Below, one piece after another: positions 22,918-35,813 of a stretch of 64,000 nt of DNA. The position numbers and the translations under genes are program-made. The notes beneath the pieces are model-generated. The model was given only the letters and a program-made list of their open reading frames with translations, made no database searches and was not told the origin of the DNA. Source of the stretch: Orientallactaga sibirica (taxonomy: Eukaryota > Chordata > Mammalia > Rodentia > Dipodidae). Position 1 is the first letter of the stretch. Every line of letters starts with the position of its first letter. The stretch covers positions 2,790,001 to 2,854,000 of the forward strand of contig JAEOAD010000005.1 of the NCBI GenBank assembly GCA_036365145.1, in the 5' to 3' direction.

Positions 22918-24486
22918 ATACTTGGTAGTATTGTTGATATCGTAATGTCTCTTTCATTCAAACAATTTCTTAATGACTTAAAATTCAAAAATTTAGAGAA
23001 TTTCTAAAATTACTCTTGCAGCCTACGACTAGAACCCAACTGTAATTCAGAGGCTAATTCCAAAGGCCACCCAGGCACCAGGTTTTGTACTAACTCCAGC
23101 CTTTAACTACTTTTCATTGTACAGCTCAGACCTGAGAGGGGCCAGACACTCCCACCTAATGTTGGCAAGACAGGGCTTTGGACCCTCTAGTAGTGGGGCC
23201 GCTCTGCTTCCAGGCAGGGCAGGGTCAGCATGTGCGCTCAGCTTCCTCTCACACTTTTGTGTTCTGCTGCCTCCATTGTGCTCCTTACAGACCAACCCTT
23301 AAATGATAGTCACTCAGATTCTCACTTCAGCAGTTATTGGTGATACTGACAAGGGGGACAGAGAGCCACCCTCTCACCTCCCTTATGCCACCTTTCATCC
23401 TCACACTTACTTCAGACTTTCACTATTCGGTTGTCACCTGACAGTGCTTCTCACCTGGAAGAAAATAGGTGACCGGCAGCAGCTCAAGTCATTTCCTTCC
23501 GTAGTATAAGTTCTTTCTTCTCTTCAACTCTGTCCTGCCTCACGTTTTCCTCTTTATTTTCTCACTCTATATCCTTGATCATGTTTATTCTGAACTGAGC
23601 TCCTCTTGATATAGGTGACCAAAATCTTTCCCACTGCTTTCCCATGGTCTTCTTACCTGAACACAAATAGTCCATCCATCATTCTTCAAAGGCTATTCAT
23701 CTACCATTGCTCCACCAGGGGCAGGTCGTGTGTCTCTAGTCACCCATGTGTTCAGAGTCAAACTCAGATTGGGAAACTGTTTTTTTTTTTTTTTTCTATC
23801 CTGAAGATGATTCAGGTAACTGTGCTGTAAGACATTTTCCATGGGTCTAGGGATTGAGGACAGTATGATTAATGCTGTTCTTTAGGCATGTGATGAATAA
23901 AATAGGCTCAACCTAGGGATGTGGCACTTGTTAAATAGTATTGTATCAGAAAAAATGTTCTCAGGACTTCCATAATCCCCCTCCCTCCTAAGCTCTAGTT
24001 TTGGAAGAATTACTGCACAGATCTTATCATGATGAGTGGGGGTGCAGCATGTTCAACATGAAGACTCACCTCCTTATCATCAGCAAAGTGATCTTGATCC
24101 AGATAAAGTGCTCTATGCACTATATTTCTAAAGCTCTTCATTTCACTGTTTTGAATTGTAAATGGATTTTCCTATAGAAATAGCATCATGATTTTCAAGT
24201 TTACATCAAGTACCATATCTAATAGCGCTGCTGGAACTATCAGTCAATGGGTGCAACATGTGAGGTGGTGAAGCTTGAACGTGAGGATTAAGAACCATCC
24301 TCAGGGGAGAATGTTCAAACCATCCTGGATGAGTTTCCACTGCCTGATGTAGGTACACTATTGGTCTAGAAGCTGAATCACTGTGACACTTGGCCTAAAA
24401 AAAACACAGCCACCACCATGGATGCAGGGTTAGTAATCACAGGCAGAGAGAGCCACTCACTAGTGATGGAATGAGAACGGTACTTT
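22918..24486. other. Unique sequence
   Basis: Includes a T tract at 23781-23797. No gene-like frame and no recognised repeat. Confidence 0.45.
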
Positions 24487-24615
24487 ATTTACTTTAGAAT
24501 GAGAATTGCCAGGGCCTCAGCCACTGCAGTCCAATGCCAGACGCTTGCGCCTTCTGGTGGGCATGTGCGACCTTGCGCTTGCCTCACCTTTGTGTGTCTG
24601 GCCATCTCTCCAGCA
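24487..24615 (-). mobile_element. B2-type SINE, antisense, deleted
   Basis: 'attgccagggcctcagccac', 'tggtgggcatgtgcgacctt', then an abrupt jump to 'ggccatctctccagc'. The part holding the tRNA B box is largely gone. Confidence 0.7.
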
Positions 24616-24732
24616 TGAGAACTGTAGTTTAAACTCATGTTAATCTAAGTGTCTCCAACCTGAGAAAATCAGTAACTTGCAAAGTGAAAATTCACTCTGT
24701 AGCACTTTGTTTGCATTGACTCAGCACATTTT

Positions 24733-24909
24733 CTTTTTTCTTTTTGAGACAGGCTCTCATTAGCCCAGGCTTGTCTTGAGTTTCCAATCCTCCTGAGATT
24801 TGACAGTGCAGGTGGTGACCACCTCATGGTTTAGCGGTAGTAATGATGGGACCCAGGTCTTAATGAATGTTAGGCAAGCACTTCACCCACTGAGCTAAGT
24901 CCATAACCT
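24733..24909 (-). mobile_element. ID+B1 composite (B4-like) SINE, antisense
   Basis: Left part is an antisense B1 relic ('gagacaggctctcattagcc', 'ttccaatcctcctga'); right part is an antisense ID-like head ('ggcaagcacttcacccactg', 'agctaagtcca'). The fusion of the two is the B4 arrangement known from rodents. Confidence 0.65.
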
Positions 24910-25821
24910 AACTCTGTCACTGGAACACTGTATTTCTAAATATCCACCTGGGTGTTTCCAATGAAAAGTGCAATAAGGATGTCACTTCTGCATCAGTGAC
25001 ACTGCTTGTGTAAAGTATAGTGTGAACCGTGGTACAGGGAAGCCTGAGGCATAAAATATTGAGACACTTGGGAGAGCTGAACAATCTGCTGGGGGGTATG
25101 GAGATGGGATCGTGACAAGAGGAGGATCTATGAAGACAGACAAGGGCTGAACACTGTGTATCTTAAAAAGATGATCGTCCTAAACACACGAAGAAGCCGG
25201 GTGAACTTCCCTGGATCCTGAGGGGCTTTTTTTTTTTTTTTTTTTTTTTTTCATGTTCAAGTCAACCATAAATTTACTATGTTTGTGTAAGAAATTACCT
25301 ACAAATTGAGCACAAAAAATAAATGTTGTGCATGCATGATATTGTAATGAAATGGTTTGGGATAAATTCAATTATCTTTCGGCATCTGCAGTCCTCACCT
25401 CCCCACCTCCATGGAAAGAGTTTCAATGCCCCACCAACTCCTGGCCCCCGAGTTGATCATGCCAATAGGAAGCGAGGCTATGCAAAGTAGGTTGTCACAT
25501 GTTCTGGGGTCATCACTAGAAGCTCATGTCCTTCCTCCTGGCCCAGGATGTCAGCACACAGCACTGTTCTGAACTCCATGCAGCAAGAAATCAAACCCAG
25601 CCAGTAATGGCCTGAATTGGGACTGCCCAACCCAGACCTGAAAAATACTTATTCACAGTGTGGATAAGGGTGGGTGTTCAAGTAAGTGCTTGGCACCAAA
25701 GGGCACTGTGCTTTTTGGTGGATTATTAAGCAATTTGATTGTAGAAATAGCTGTGAATATAAATTTTGACATTAAAAAATAGCTTTATTCTTTACCTAAC
25801 CCCTGCAACACACAAAAATGC
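24910..25821. other. Unique sequence with a long T tract
   Basis: T tract at about 25227-25251 without a recognisable SINE beside it. No gene seen. Confidence 0.45.
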
Positions 25822-25878
25822 CTGTGTGTGCGCACACACACACACACACACACACACTCATATACGCACACACACACC
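25822..25878. repeat. (TG)n/(CA)n alternating purine-pyrimidine tract
   Basis: A short TG run passes through CGC into (CA)n, then ends with a second short CA run after 'catatacg'. Alternating purine-pyrimidine over most of its length. Confidence 0.9.
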
Positions 25879-26976
25879 TATGAACAAGAAAGCACATATA
25901 CAAGAGTTCCACTGGAATGCAGCCTTAGTCATGCTAATGAACAGGAAAATGCTGAGCAGGAGTCTTCCAGCACAAGAGCCGCCATCTTGCACTCCACAAC
26001 AGCAGAGGACGGTGTGTTTGGCCATGATTTGGTAATTGAGTTGAAATTAGGTTGCTCTATCCAACTACATTGTTCTCGTTTCTTCATAACCCCATTCTAT
26101 GGAATACTTCATATATTATAAAAGAAGAAAAAATGTAACCAACTGCACTTTTTTGTGAAAAAAAATAGGATGCCAGCAAATGCAATGACAAAAGGCACTT
26201 CACTGCCTCTCTTCCATATATAGAATCTCAGCTGCAGCATTACGGAGGCCGCTACCTCTTCTCGAAGTTTCCACTTCTTAGTGCACTGATTGCTATAGCA
26301 CTGTTCTCTTGGGTACAGCTGGGGGACTTTTATGTTATAACAATGCTCTCCACTTTCTATGTGTTTATATTTATTTATTTTTGAAGAACTTTTAACAGTG
26401 AGGTCTAACAATATTGACTGGTAATAACACTGAAGGGCATGTACAAAGAAAGAAAACCGTGTTGATAATGTTGGCTGTTGTGTTAAAGGCTGCGCCAGGT
26501 AAGACCTAAATGTGATTTTGTTGTTAAATTCGTTTTTGATGGCTCTTAAACATATTTGTCTCTAAAGAATTTAAATACATTAAGATTCAGACTTCATAAG
26601 ACCTGGAGTCCTTTTACTATGCAGAGAGTTTTTAAAACAGGACAATTAAAATTCTTATTTGCATACATATGGATTTATAGTCTTTTAGAGCTGGAAAAAA
26701 GCCTTCAAAATTCCTATTAGCTAGTATATCAAGTTTTCAGGTTCAGTAGCACCTTTGAGAAACCAGAGAGGCTGATAAAATACCTACCCAGAATATCAAT
26801 CTCCAGTCAAACTGATCTGTGGCTGTCCCACAGGATCTCGGGAGCCACAATGTGGCCTCTGCTCTAGACTACATTCTAATTGCTCATCATGTTTCCCGCC
26901 TGCCCCTCGATTTCTCTTTTCTACAGGCTGTAGCCTCCAAAACCACAGTGGGGTCAGACACCTGCAAGGTATTTAT
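25879..26976. other. Unique sequence
   Basis: Frames of 89-100 codons begin in the CA tract or lie antisense; none has a domain. Confidence 0.45.
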
Positions 26977-26990
26977 TATCTATCTATCTG

Positions 26991-27033
<43 letters not shown>
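26977..27033. repeat. (TATC)n microsatellite
   Basis: About 14 TATC units with one TGTC variant near the left. Confidence 0.95.
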
Positions 27034-27489
27034 GCTTTTGTTCTTTCCTTGTTGTTGTTGGTTTCTATACACTCAGAACAGAGAAGCTTATTGAATGTTT
27101 GTGTATCTATCATATGCTTCAATAATTTTTAACATTTTAGCCATCTGTATCTATGAACTCCATCCTCCCACTTTTGGGGATGAAAGATTTTAAAATCTTA
27201 TGCATCTCCACATGCAGACATTCCCATTAATCAGAAGTGTCCAGGAAATATAATGCTAACTTCGTATGTCATCAAACTCCAAATGGATGTGAGAAATTTT
27301 CCTCTTAGAGTTGAATGTACCTGTATATTTGATTTGCTTGCTTCCTCTTATGTGCTTTTTCCCCTGAAGTATCTCCCACATCCTGAGTTTTGCCAAATAC
27401 TTCCTTCAGACACCATCTCATCTGTTATTCCATCCTGCAGATTCTCTAACCAATGACAGATTCTCTTAGTTGTTCTTGTTGTCCTTCTC

Positions 27490-27490
<1 letters not shown>
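27034..27490. other. Unique sequence
   Basis: Nothing recognised. Confidence 0.4.
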
Positions 27491-27522
<32 letters not shown>

Positions 27523-27523
27523 C
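27491..27523. repeat. (ATT)n microsatellite
   Basis: Eleven ATT units, followed by a decayed run ('atcattgtcactattattg'). Confidence 0.95.
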
Positions 27524-28707
27524 ATTGTCACTATTATTGTTTGATCCATTCTATTTCATCTCAAAAGGGAATGAAAATCCGAGAAAGCCCTCACCAGGAT
27601 CAACGTGCAATATACTTTTGTTTATCCATTTGAAATTCACTCAACTCTCCTCTCACTTGAGTGCTTCATGGAGTTAGTTCTCTGCTACTGAGCAGGGCTT
27701 TTCTGATCCAAGCACCCTCCTCTCTTTGCTGTGTTTCTGTTACGAAGAGTAGGTAGGCCGCAGTAAAGCACGAGCCAGACCTTTCTCTGTGACAATACGG
27801 ATAGAGGCATCTGGCATGACCCTAACACGTGGCCAGCTTTAAACAGTAAAGCGGGAGTGAAATATATCTCCTTCCTCCCTCAAAGGACCTGCACAACCGT
27901 TATTAAATAAGGACTTTCTGGATTGAGATATATAGGACCCTTTACAATCCATCATAATCTAAACCCGCATGTGTCCTGCACTGACAATGGAATGAGAATT
28001 GCTCTGGCCTGTCATTTTTTCACATATATTTAGCTTCAGTAGAATTTTGTGCCTATCTGATATTCAGAAAGTAATGGTCTAAACAAATAAAAAACAATAA
28101 CAAAAAGGAGCCAGTTCAAAGGCAAGCCTCAGAACACAGCTTAGGTGAGTGATGTGAGTACCGTCAGTTCACATCTGATGGTTGTAGGACAGTGAACAAA
28201 GATTCCATATACTGTCACAACTCCGTCATTACACCATGGCCCTCTTTATTCCTTCACCAGCTACATATTCTTAAATCTATACTGAACACCAGGCTACAAA
28301 GCTTTCATTGCTGGATGCATCTCTGAGTGGATTATGAACTTGTGCCCAGAGTAAATTACAATGTGCTCTCAAGAATGTAAAGAGAACTGATTGCTTTTGC
28401 TTCTCTCACATAGAACCTGATTCTGCAGCACAGAGCAAACTAAGGAGTATTATCATTATACTATATAGGCCAAGCCTAATGAACCACGACCCAGGATTGT
28501 TCTTGGCTAAACATAAGCATGTCAGATGTCAGCACCTCTAAGTTTCGAATCAACCTTCCTGCATGCCTCTTCTTCTGAATTTCCATATTGTTTCATATTT
28601 TGTATTTCTCAAGCATGTTTCCAATCTCTTTGAAAATAGGATACTCCAATGGGGCCAGTTATGGAGGCTAGGAGCTACCTGATCATTCATTTTCTTTCTT
28701 TATTTTA
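27524..28707. other. Unique sequence, no gene seen
   Basis: No recognised repeat or plausible frame. Confidence 0.45.
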
Positions 28708-28935
28708 AGATTTATTTTTATTATTTTTTTAGAGACAGAGAGAGGGAAACAAAGAGAGAGAGAGAGAGAGAGAGAGAGACAATATGGGTGTGCCAGGGTC
28801 TCTAGCCACTGCAAATGAACTCCAGACACATATACCACCATGTGCATCTGGTTTATATGGGACCTGGAAAATCGAACCTGGGTCTTTAGGTTTTGCAGGC
28901 AAGCACCTTAACCATTAAGCCATCTCTCTAGCGCT
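28708..28935 (-). mobile_element. B2-type SINE, antisense
   Basis: T-rich tail, (GA)n at about 28756-28778, 'ggtgtgccagggtctctagc', 'catctggtttatatggga', 'gcaggcaagcaccttaacca', 'ttaagccatctctctagc'. The CT-rich part (here GA) is long and pure. Confidence 0.92.
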
Positions 28936-29817
28936 CACTCTTTCTTTAAATAGCTTGTTGAACAGCATGATTATAGTTCAGCTTATGCTAGGGAAAAAGA
29001 TGCAGAACCATTTCTTATACTTAATCCTCAACAATTGCTGGGTTCTGAGGACAAGTCCAAACTGCATGCTCCACAAACAAGACAGGCACCGAAAGTGACT
29101 GCAGACAAGTCCAGTCCTGCCCCATTGAGAGGGAGAATGACCCTCCAAAGCCGTGTGCTCTTGGAAAGAGACCCCAGACCTTGACAAAGCCCCAAAGCCC
29201 CTGAGACCACTGGAGCCCTGCTTCTACACTGAGAAAGAAGTCTTTATATCACAAACTGAAATTATCATTAGATGTTTGGTTCATTACTTCGATAATGACT
29301 TACTGCAATACACTGAATTTGTGTCCTCCAGGAATGGCAATGTACTGAAATTTGGAGGTGGATCCAAAAGGTAAAGCCTCCTGAGTGTTATGAGAGATCA
29401 CAAAGAAGGAAGGCAACTCTCCTTCTGTCGTGTAAGCACTAAGCATTCGGCAGCTATCTAAGAGCCACAAGAACTCGCCCCGTTCCACCAGGATCCCAGA
29501 CTTGCAAACCTCAGGAACCCTGAGATACACATTTGTCTTCTACGTTACACAGGTTGTGTTATTTTGTTACTGCAAGCCAAATTGACGATGATATTAATTA
29601 TTTAATAATGTACTTAAGGTTGCTATATTTTTTAGATGTCTCTATGGTGATGAATAGACTGATTTTCTTCTAGACAATTTAATTCAACCAATCCAGTGGG
29701 GAAACATAATCCAATGTAAGTCATAAGACATGGTTAGCTCTAGCCAGTGGTTGCTCTGAGTTGGAGATGAAAGACGGGTGACAGAGTTAACTTCAGTTAT
29801 ATTAGATATATCAGCTA
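28936..29817. other. Unique sequence
   Basis: Frames up to 76 codons on both strands with no motif. Confidence 0.45.
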
Positions 29818-29846
29818 GACAGATAGATAGATAGATAGATAGATAT
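29818..29846. repeat. (GATA)n microsatellite
   Basis: About seven AGAT units. Confidence 0.9.
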
Positions 29847-31055
29847 AGAAATATTAGATATACAGTGAAAGCAAGTGTGACCTACTTCCCTGCTAGGAAG
29901 TTACGTTAGACCATGCCTCTAAATTACTCATAAGTCACAAACTTATGATATACATGAATAAATTATATCAAAAATATTAGGATTTAAAATATAAGCCTTC
30001 TACCTTTTCCTTACACACTCCCTATACTACTCTTCCTTGCCTCATTAGCACCATCTGCCTTAGGGTCTTTGGGATCAATTTTCTGAACTTTCCGTCCCTG
30101 ATCACATCAGGTAGCACAAAACCCTGCACCCCTGAGCCCTGCCATCACATCTGCTGCTCTGTGCGTGTCTTCTTCTGTAGTTCACCACCCACCCTCACCA
30201 ATCCTGCAACCGTTTCACTGCATTCTCGTCCACTGTATCTTGATGGAAAGATGGAGAAGGAATTGCTCGGTTCTAGAGGAGTTTAAGGAATATAGCACTG
30301 TGAAAGAGAGTACCCTGAAATGCAGGTATGGCCAGAAATCAAACCCAAGTGGATTTCACACGATGGGGCTGGCACAAATAGAATCCTGCAAAGTGAATGC
30401 ATGCATAAGGACATGCATTGCATTTTCACATCAAACATGAGCCCTTGTGAATGTTTCCATGGTGTGAACAGGCAACTAAGGCTTACGTGTAAATAATTAA
30501 ATTCATGTCAAAAAGAGTCTGAGTGAACAAAATATATATAAAAACAAAAATAATCCCCGAGATTGTAGTGATGGCATATTTATGAATTTATGGGGCCACT
30601 ATACTTCTGTCCCTTCAGTATCTTCAGATGAACCTGTCTCCTCAGCTGCTGCATAAAGGCTGCTGCCCAACCCCATACCGTTGTGAGAGGACGCAGCACA
30701 TTAAAGTGCTGAACTAGGTAAAAGTCTACTGCCATGGTTAATGGCAAGCCTTAGTTTTTGCTCCTACAAAATCAAATCACCTGTTCAATTTTAACTTTTT
30801 CTAGCCTAGGACATTTTGCTTGGGATTTGTGATCTCAACGAAAGGATTCATTGCCGATGTAACTCCACGTGCCACAGGTGACTTCCTTGAGGTTTTCATA
30901 GTTAAAGTGTTTGTTTTAGCTTTCATTTTTAATGGATTTCATAGGCTGTCAGCTATACTGTCATAAGCTCTAATCAATCAGTCAACCAACCAATCAAGTT
31001 GTCTTTGATAGATGTTCAAAGGGCATAAGATGGTCATAATGATGTTTGCTTTTAG
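29847..31055. other. Unique sequence
   Basis: No repeat recognised; a 91-codon frame at 30165-30440 has no domain. Confidence 0.45.
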
Positions 31056-31070
31056 GAAGTGGCAGTTCTG

Positions 31071-31226
31071 ACCTGGCTGTGGCCGTGCAAATCTTTAATC
31101 CCAGCACTCGGGAGGCAAAGGTAGAGTTTGAGGCCACCTTGAGACTACACAGTGAATTCCAGGTTAGTCCGGACACAGCAAGACCCCTCACCTCAAAAAA
31201 CAAAAAACAAACAAACAACAACAAAA
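31071..31226 (+). mobile_element. B1 SINE, sense, with target-site duplication
   Basis: 'ctggctgtggccgtgcaaat', 'tttaatcccagcactcggga', 'gcaaaggtagagtttgaggc', 'tgaattccaggttagtccgg', A/C tail 'aaaacaaacaaacaacaaca'. A 15-bp direct repeat beginning gaagtggcag flanks it at 31056-31070 and 31227-31241 with one mismatch. Confidence 0.93.
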
Positions 31227-31447
31227 GAAGTGGCAGGTCTGTGAGAGTTTACTGACTGCACAAAGGTAGCTTCTACTGTGATGTGCAAACAGCAGAAGCT
31301 CTGCACAAGCCCAGAGCGTTCACGAGCTGTGCCTTCGACAGGGCCTTTCAGATGCCGTGTGCTAACAAAAATGGAAGGAAGGAGACGCTCATCCTAGACA
31401 GAGTAGCCATCCACCTGCTGGTCCTGTGTTTGGTCTTTTACCTGATT

Positions 31448-31667
31448 TTTCAATTTCATTTATTTATTTATTTGAGAGACAGAAAGAAGCAGACAGAAAG
31501 AGAGACAGAGAGAGAATGGGCACGCCAGGGCCTCCAACCACTGCAAACGAACTCCAGACGCGTGCGCTCGCTTGTGCATCTGGCTCACGCGGGTCCTGGG
31601 GAATCAAACCCAGATTCTTTGGCTTTGCAGGCAAAAGCCTTAAGCACTATACCACTTCTCCAGCCCC
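31448..31667 (-). mobile_element. B2-type SINE, antisense, with target-site duplication
   Basis: Tail 'catttatttatttatttgag', then 'aatgggcacgccagggcctc', 'catctggctcacgcgggtcc', 'ggctttgcaggcaaaagcct', 'ttctccagcccc'. Direct repeat gtgtttggtctt/gtgtttgatctt at 31436-31447 and 31668-31679. The retained CpG-rich 'gacgcgtgcgctcgc' suggests a fairly young copy. The 130- and 141-codon frames over it are artefacts. Confidence 0.94.
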
Positions 31668-31679
31668 GTGTTTGATCTT

Positions 31680-33408
31680 GCAAGAGAAAGATGTGCAGTT
31701 CATGGGTCAACACAGCAATCATCACAGGAGGAATCAAAACCTGCATGAGTCATACAAGACTGGCATTTCCATTTACCATTATCTCATCCTGAAAGATGGT
31801 TATACAACAGAGGAGATGAAGGCAGGTGCGAGTCAGTCACTGTATTTATGACTGGCATTCTGTGGAAGCTAAGCTAAACTGTCATTATGCATATCTTCAT
31901 TTGTTAATATTTTAACTAATAAAAGTACTGGAAGAGCTCTTGATTTTCCCAACCATCCTCACCCCTCTGAGGGGTCAAGTTGACTCGTAGTGTAGAATTA
32001 TGGAGACAGATGATGATGGTGGTGGTGATAATTCAAATAATAATTCTACAAGTAGTAAGATCACTGTAATTGTGAAAGCAAGATAATTTCAGTAAGAAAA
32101 ATGTCCAGACTTTATAATTTCAACACATGCCTGAGTCAGTAATTGCTTTAGCTGAGAAGCCTCCTGTGGTAAAGAGGTATAGCTGATTTGTAATTCCCTG
32201 TGTGCTGATTATCTCCCTCAAACTTGAGCTGGCTGCCACCAGAGCCTCTCACTGCTCTGGGGTTAAGGCATTGAGATAAAAAATTCTTACTTGATTGTAT
32301 ACCCACTCACAGCTGGACCTTGATGCTCTCTAGTGGGGATGAGTGAGAGGACCTGATTCTTTTCCTCCTGGGAACCATTCTGTCACTTTTCTTGGGACTT
32401 GCCTACAGAGAACATCTGACGTAGCTTTTTAAGCATGGCACATTGGTTAATGGTTCTTTATTATTTCCTGTTTTGGCAAACACTGGCATCCCACAGTGAC
32501 TATGAAAAACTCTTTGCTCTTGAACTCCTTGCTCTTGATAGATTTCCTAGGCAAGTTCCTTTTCAAAATTACTGAGAGGCTCCCACCTACAAATCTCACA
32601 TCTGCCCCCCCCCCCCACCCAGTGTGGTTAAGAAGGTCAGTTTTCTTCCCGTGGACCTTGATTGGCTTGTCATGCTTCTGATAGTTTTAAACCTGAAGGC
32701 TGATGTAGGCCTGAGTCAGAATAGCTCTGTGGAAAGAGAGTTAACCTATCTATGAAAAGTAAGTTGAAAGCTTGAAAAGGCATGCTCCAAAACTTTTGAA
32801 TTGTATATGGAAACAAAAATAGCAAAAGATGGAAACAATCACTTTTGTTAACTCAGTAACATCTGTTTTCTAGTTGCTTCCTAAATCAAGCAATGTTCCC
32901 CTTCCTTTTTCAAGAACCATGTGGGTACAGTGGAGCTTGGTGGCAGGTGACTCTGGAGAAGCCTCATTGCTGACAGACATCCAAGGAAAGGGCACAGGCT
33001 CTCCGTGAAGACTTGGCAGGTTAGTCCATATTTACATAAAGGTCGCATGCTTCGTGAATGAGCACAACAGGCACATCTGTGAGTGCCCATGTGGGTCACC
33101 AAAGGCTCATTTCCTCTGCCCACCACTGCTGACTGTACAACCAAGTGTGTCCTTTGGTGATAGCATCTCTTTTGCAGGGTCAGAAAAAGAAAATGAAGAA
33201 AACCAAAAGTGCTGAGGTGTGAAAGGAAACCCCTGAACTCTTATCCACACGCTGCCCTCACATGCTTGCTTCTTCCTTCTTCCTTCCCAATCTGAACGCA
33301 TCGGTCTAGTTCTAGTCACACGTGTAATTCATAACCTCCTGAAAACACCGCAATGGGCTAGTTTTTATGAAGATGTTAACTGATTTCCTTAACGTTTTTC
33401 TGTTTTCT
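31680..33408. other. Unique sequence, no gene seen
   Basis: Includes a C run of about 13 at 32604-32616. Frames up to 87 codons with no motif. Confidence 0.45.
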
Positions 33409-33948
33409 GGAGCAATGCGGCAGCCACGCCAACCCTTCCTGGTTCCTGTGCTGATTGGCTGCGCCTCTCGCTTCTCTCCAATGGTGTCCTGTCATTCTAG
33501 GGTCCTTGGAGTCAGTCCTTCCTCTTGGTCAAGGCCCTGCCTCTATCAGAGGAGATCAGCTCACACTCCAAGTGGGGCCAGTGGCGTCTGAAGTGTCCAC
33601 ACTCGGCACAGACTTGGCTGTTAGCAGGTGCACAGAGGAAATTTGCTGGACAAAAGTTCACCTTCTCCCCAGCCCTCTAAGGAGTAATTCAAAGGAGAGA
33701 ATTCAACAACTGGAAATGTTTGGACCCCTCCTCTGAACAAAAGGATTTTGCTTATAAATATTTCCTTTGCTTAAGGACAAGCTCAGAGTGTTTTGTGACA
33801 AAGGTTCTCTCTGCAGTAAGTGTTTTGAACACCAGCTTTCCTGTGGTTTGGGACCTGGCTTTTAAAACCCTTTGCAACTCTGCTGATCTCTGCTAAACAA
33901 GCAGTTGCCAGGTTCCTGAGACTTCAGGTGGAAACAACAGAGGTAAGC
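33409..33948 (+). other. Unique block with weak promoter- and splice-like signals
   Basis: Contains an inverted CCAAT-type 'gattggctgcgcc' at about 33453, a TATA-like 'ttataaata' at about 33751 and a donor-like 'agaggtaagc' at 33939-33948. The 74- and 93-codon frames have no recognised domain. The signals are short and could be chance; I do not call a promoter. Confidence 0.2.
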
Positions 33949-35590
33949 TAGAGTGGAAAAGAATTTCCCTTCTGCTTCTGACACAATAATGCCAGCAATA
34001 AAATTGTTTTATTTTTTAAAAATAGCCCCAAACGCCATTATCAAATGAAATCATTGATTTTATGTGGCACCCTAAGAAAGTTTCAATATTCATGCAGAAC
34101 TAAAAAAAAAAAAAGCTTAACATTAGAAAAAAATAAATAAAATATAAATTTCTCCAGAATGCAGTACAGTTTCCAAGTCATTTCTGAAACTACAGAACAG
34201 GTAATAATACCATCTGAATAGAAAAGAAAAACTAGAAATACAATGAAGGTAGGTCTGACTTTAATATATTAATGTGATTTGCCTCTGATATATGTAACTG
34301 CTATTTCTGGATACTATCATGATAAAGTCTATCCAACGCCTTGAAAATACAAACGAATACTTTGGAGATCAAATAACCAAGTGTTAATAAGATGGAACAT
34401 GTTTCCAGAAATGCTAAGGTCTAGCGTTCAGTTGCTTTCCCTAAGGCATTGCATCCATGAACAGATTTCAGCTTTATTGGCTAAAGGGAACAATTCTCCA
34501 TAAATACAACCATTTAGACTTATAAAAGGTGCTTATAAAACAGACAGAAGATGCCAGAAATTACACACATTGTGGAACTATAAAAGAAACTATTTAAAAA
34601 GCAATCCCATAGCATGTTTTATAACATTTATCTAGTTCAAAACAACTTTATTTTCCCCAGTTTCTCCTATCTAAAACATACTTTTTTTGTAGAGTGTGAG
34701 GGGAAGAAAAAGAAACTAAATAATGGAGAAGACTAAGAAAAGCACAAAGATTAAACTGATCATATAGGGGGAGTTTAAAAGCAGGAGAATCTTTATAATT
34801 ATAAACAGTAATTGAGCATTATGGAAAAAGGCCCAGGAGCTTCCAAGAAAAGTAAAAACAGAAAGAACAAATAAATTAAAGATAGCTAAATAAGAAAAAT
34901 GTTATTTTATTTATATTTTAATGCATAACTCATAGAATTCTTGAGGTTCAAAAATATTCAAAATGGATCTAACCCCTTTACCTATCTTTAGACAGAAGTG
35001 AATTTCAATTTTAGCACAGTGATGTTCTAAGTAGGCATTTTAAGAAAATGATCTCACTTCTCATATTTTTCTTTTGATTAGCATATGTCAAAAATTATAG
35101 TTAACAGATTAGTGTTCCAAATTTATTATAAACTTTTTTAAATTAAATTTTGCTTAGCCCACAAAGAAATGGAGTCTACTGTGACTCTGACATACATATA
35201 TGTCATCATTTCTTCTTCATCATCACCTCCAGTTACCCACCTAGTCTCCCCACCCTACTCTTGTTGATCCTCCTTCTCCTGTCAAAGAGTCCCAACCTCT
35301 GACACACATGTTTTAATATCTCCTGGCTTCCGTCCATGTTCTTTACACATTATGCTCCCATTTAATAGTCCACTTTCTACTTTCCTGTTATACAAACTCA
35401 GAGAGAGACAGACATGCAAGTATGCATGTACACACTCAGATATAAACTTAAACCAAAATTCCACATATGACATAAATCATGGTCATTTTCTCACCTTTTC
35501 TAGATAGAATTCCCCTTCTCTTCCAAGAAGAAATGCATGTGGAGGCCAGATAGAAGTTGATATATGATGTTTTTCTCAAAATTGCTCTCT
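33949..35590. other. SINE-free AT-rich unique block
   Basis: About 1.6 kb without any recognised SINE, with A-rich stretches at about 34102-34140. The part at 35170-35290 has a weak resemblance to degraded L1 3' sequence. No gene seen. Confidence 0.45.
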
Positions 35591-35813
35591 ACCTTATCTA
35601 TTTATATATTTATTTAGGCAGGGTCTTTCACTGAAGTGGGGCTCACCAATTCAGCTAGACTGGCCAGTAAGTGGGCTTCAGGGATTCTCCTGTCATGGCC
35701 TCCCAGTGCTGGGATGCCAGGCTCTGTCACCACATGGATGCTGGGAATCCACACTCAAGTGTTCATCCATGGGTGCCAAGCTCTTTACCTACTGGCTCAT
35801 TGTCACAGCCCCT
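35591..35813 (+). mobile_element. Old rodent interspersed repeat or B1-related relic
   Basis: 'gcagggtctttcactgaagt', 'ggggattctcctgtc'-like stretch at about 35678, 'cagtgctgggatgccaggct', 'ccatgggtgccaagctcttt', ending 'ctggctcattgtcacagccc'. The layout matches the 60.6-kb type of element; the family is not resolved. Confidence 0.45.

Noticed and set aside
31283..31851. Overlapping 130- and 141-codon frames
   Set aside because: Both run through a B2-type SINE with a clear target-site duplication; the residues come from the SINE.
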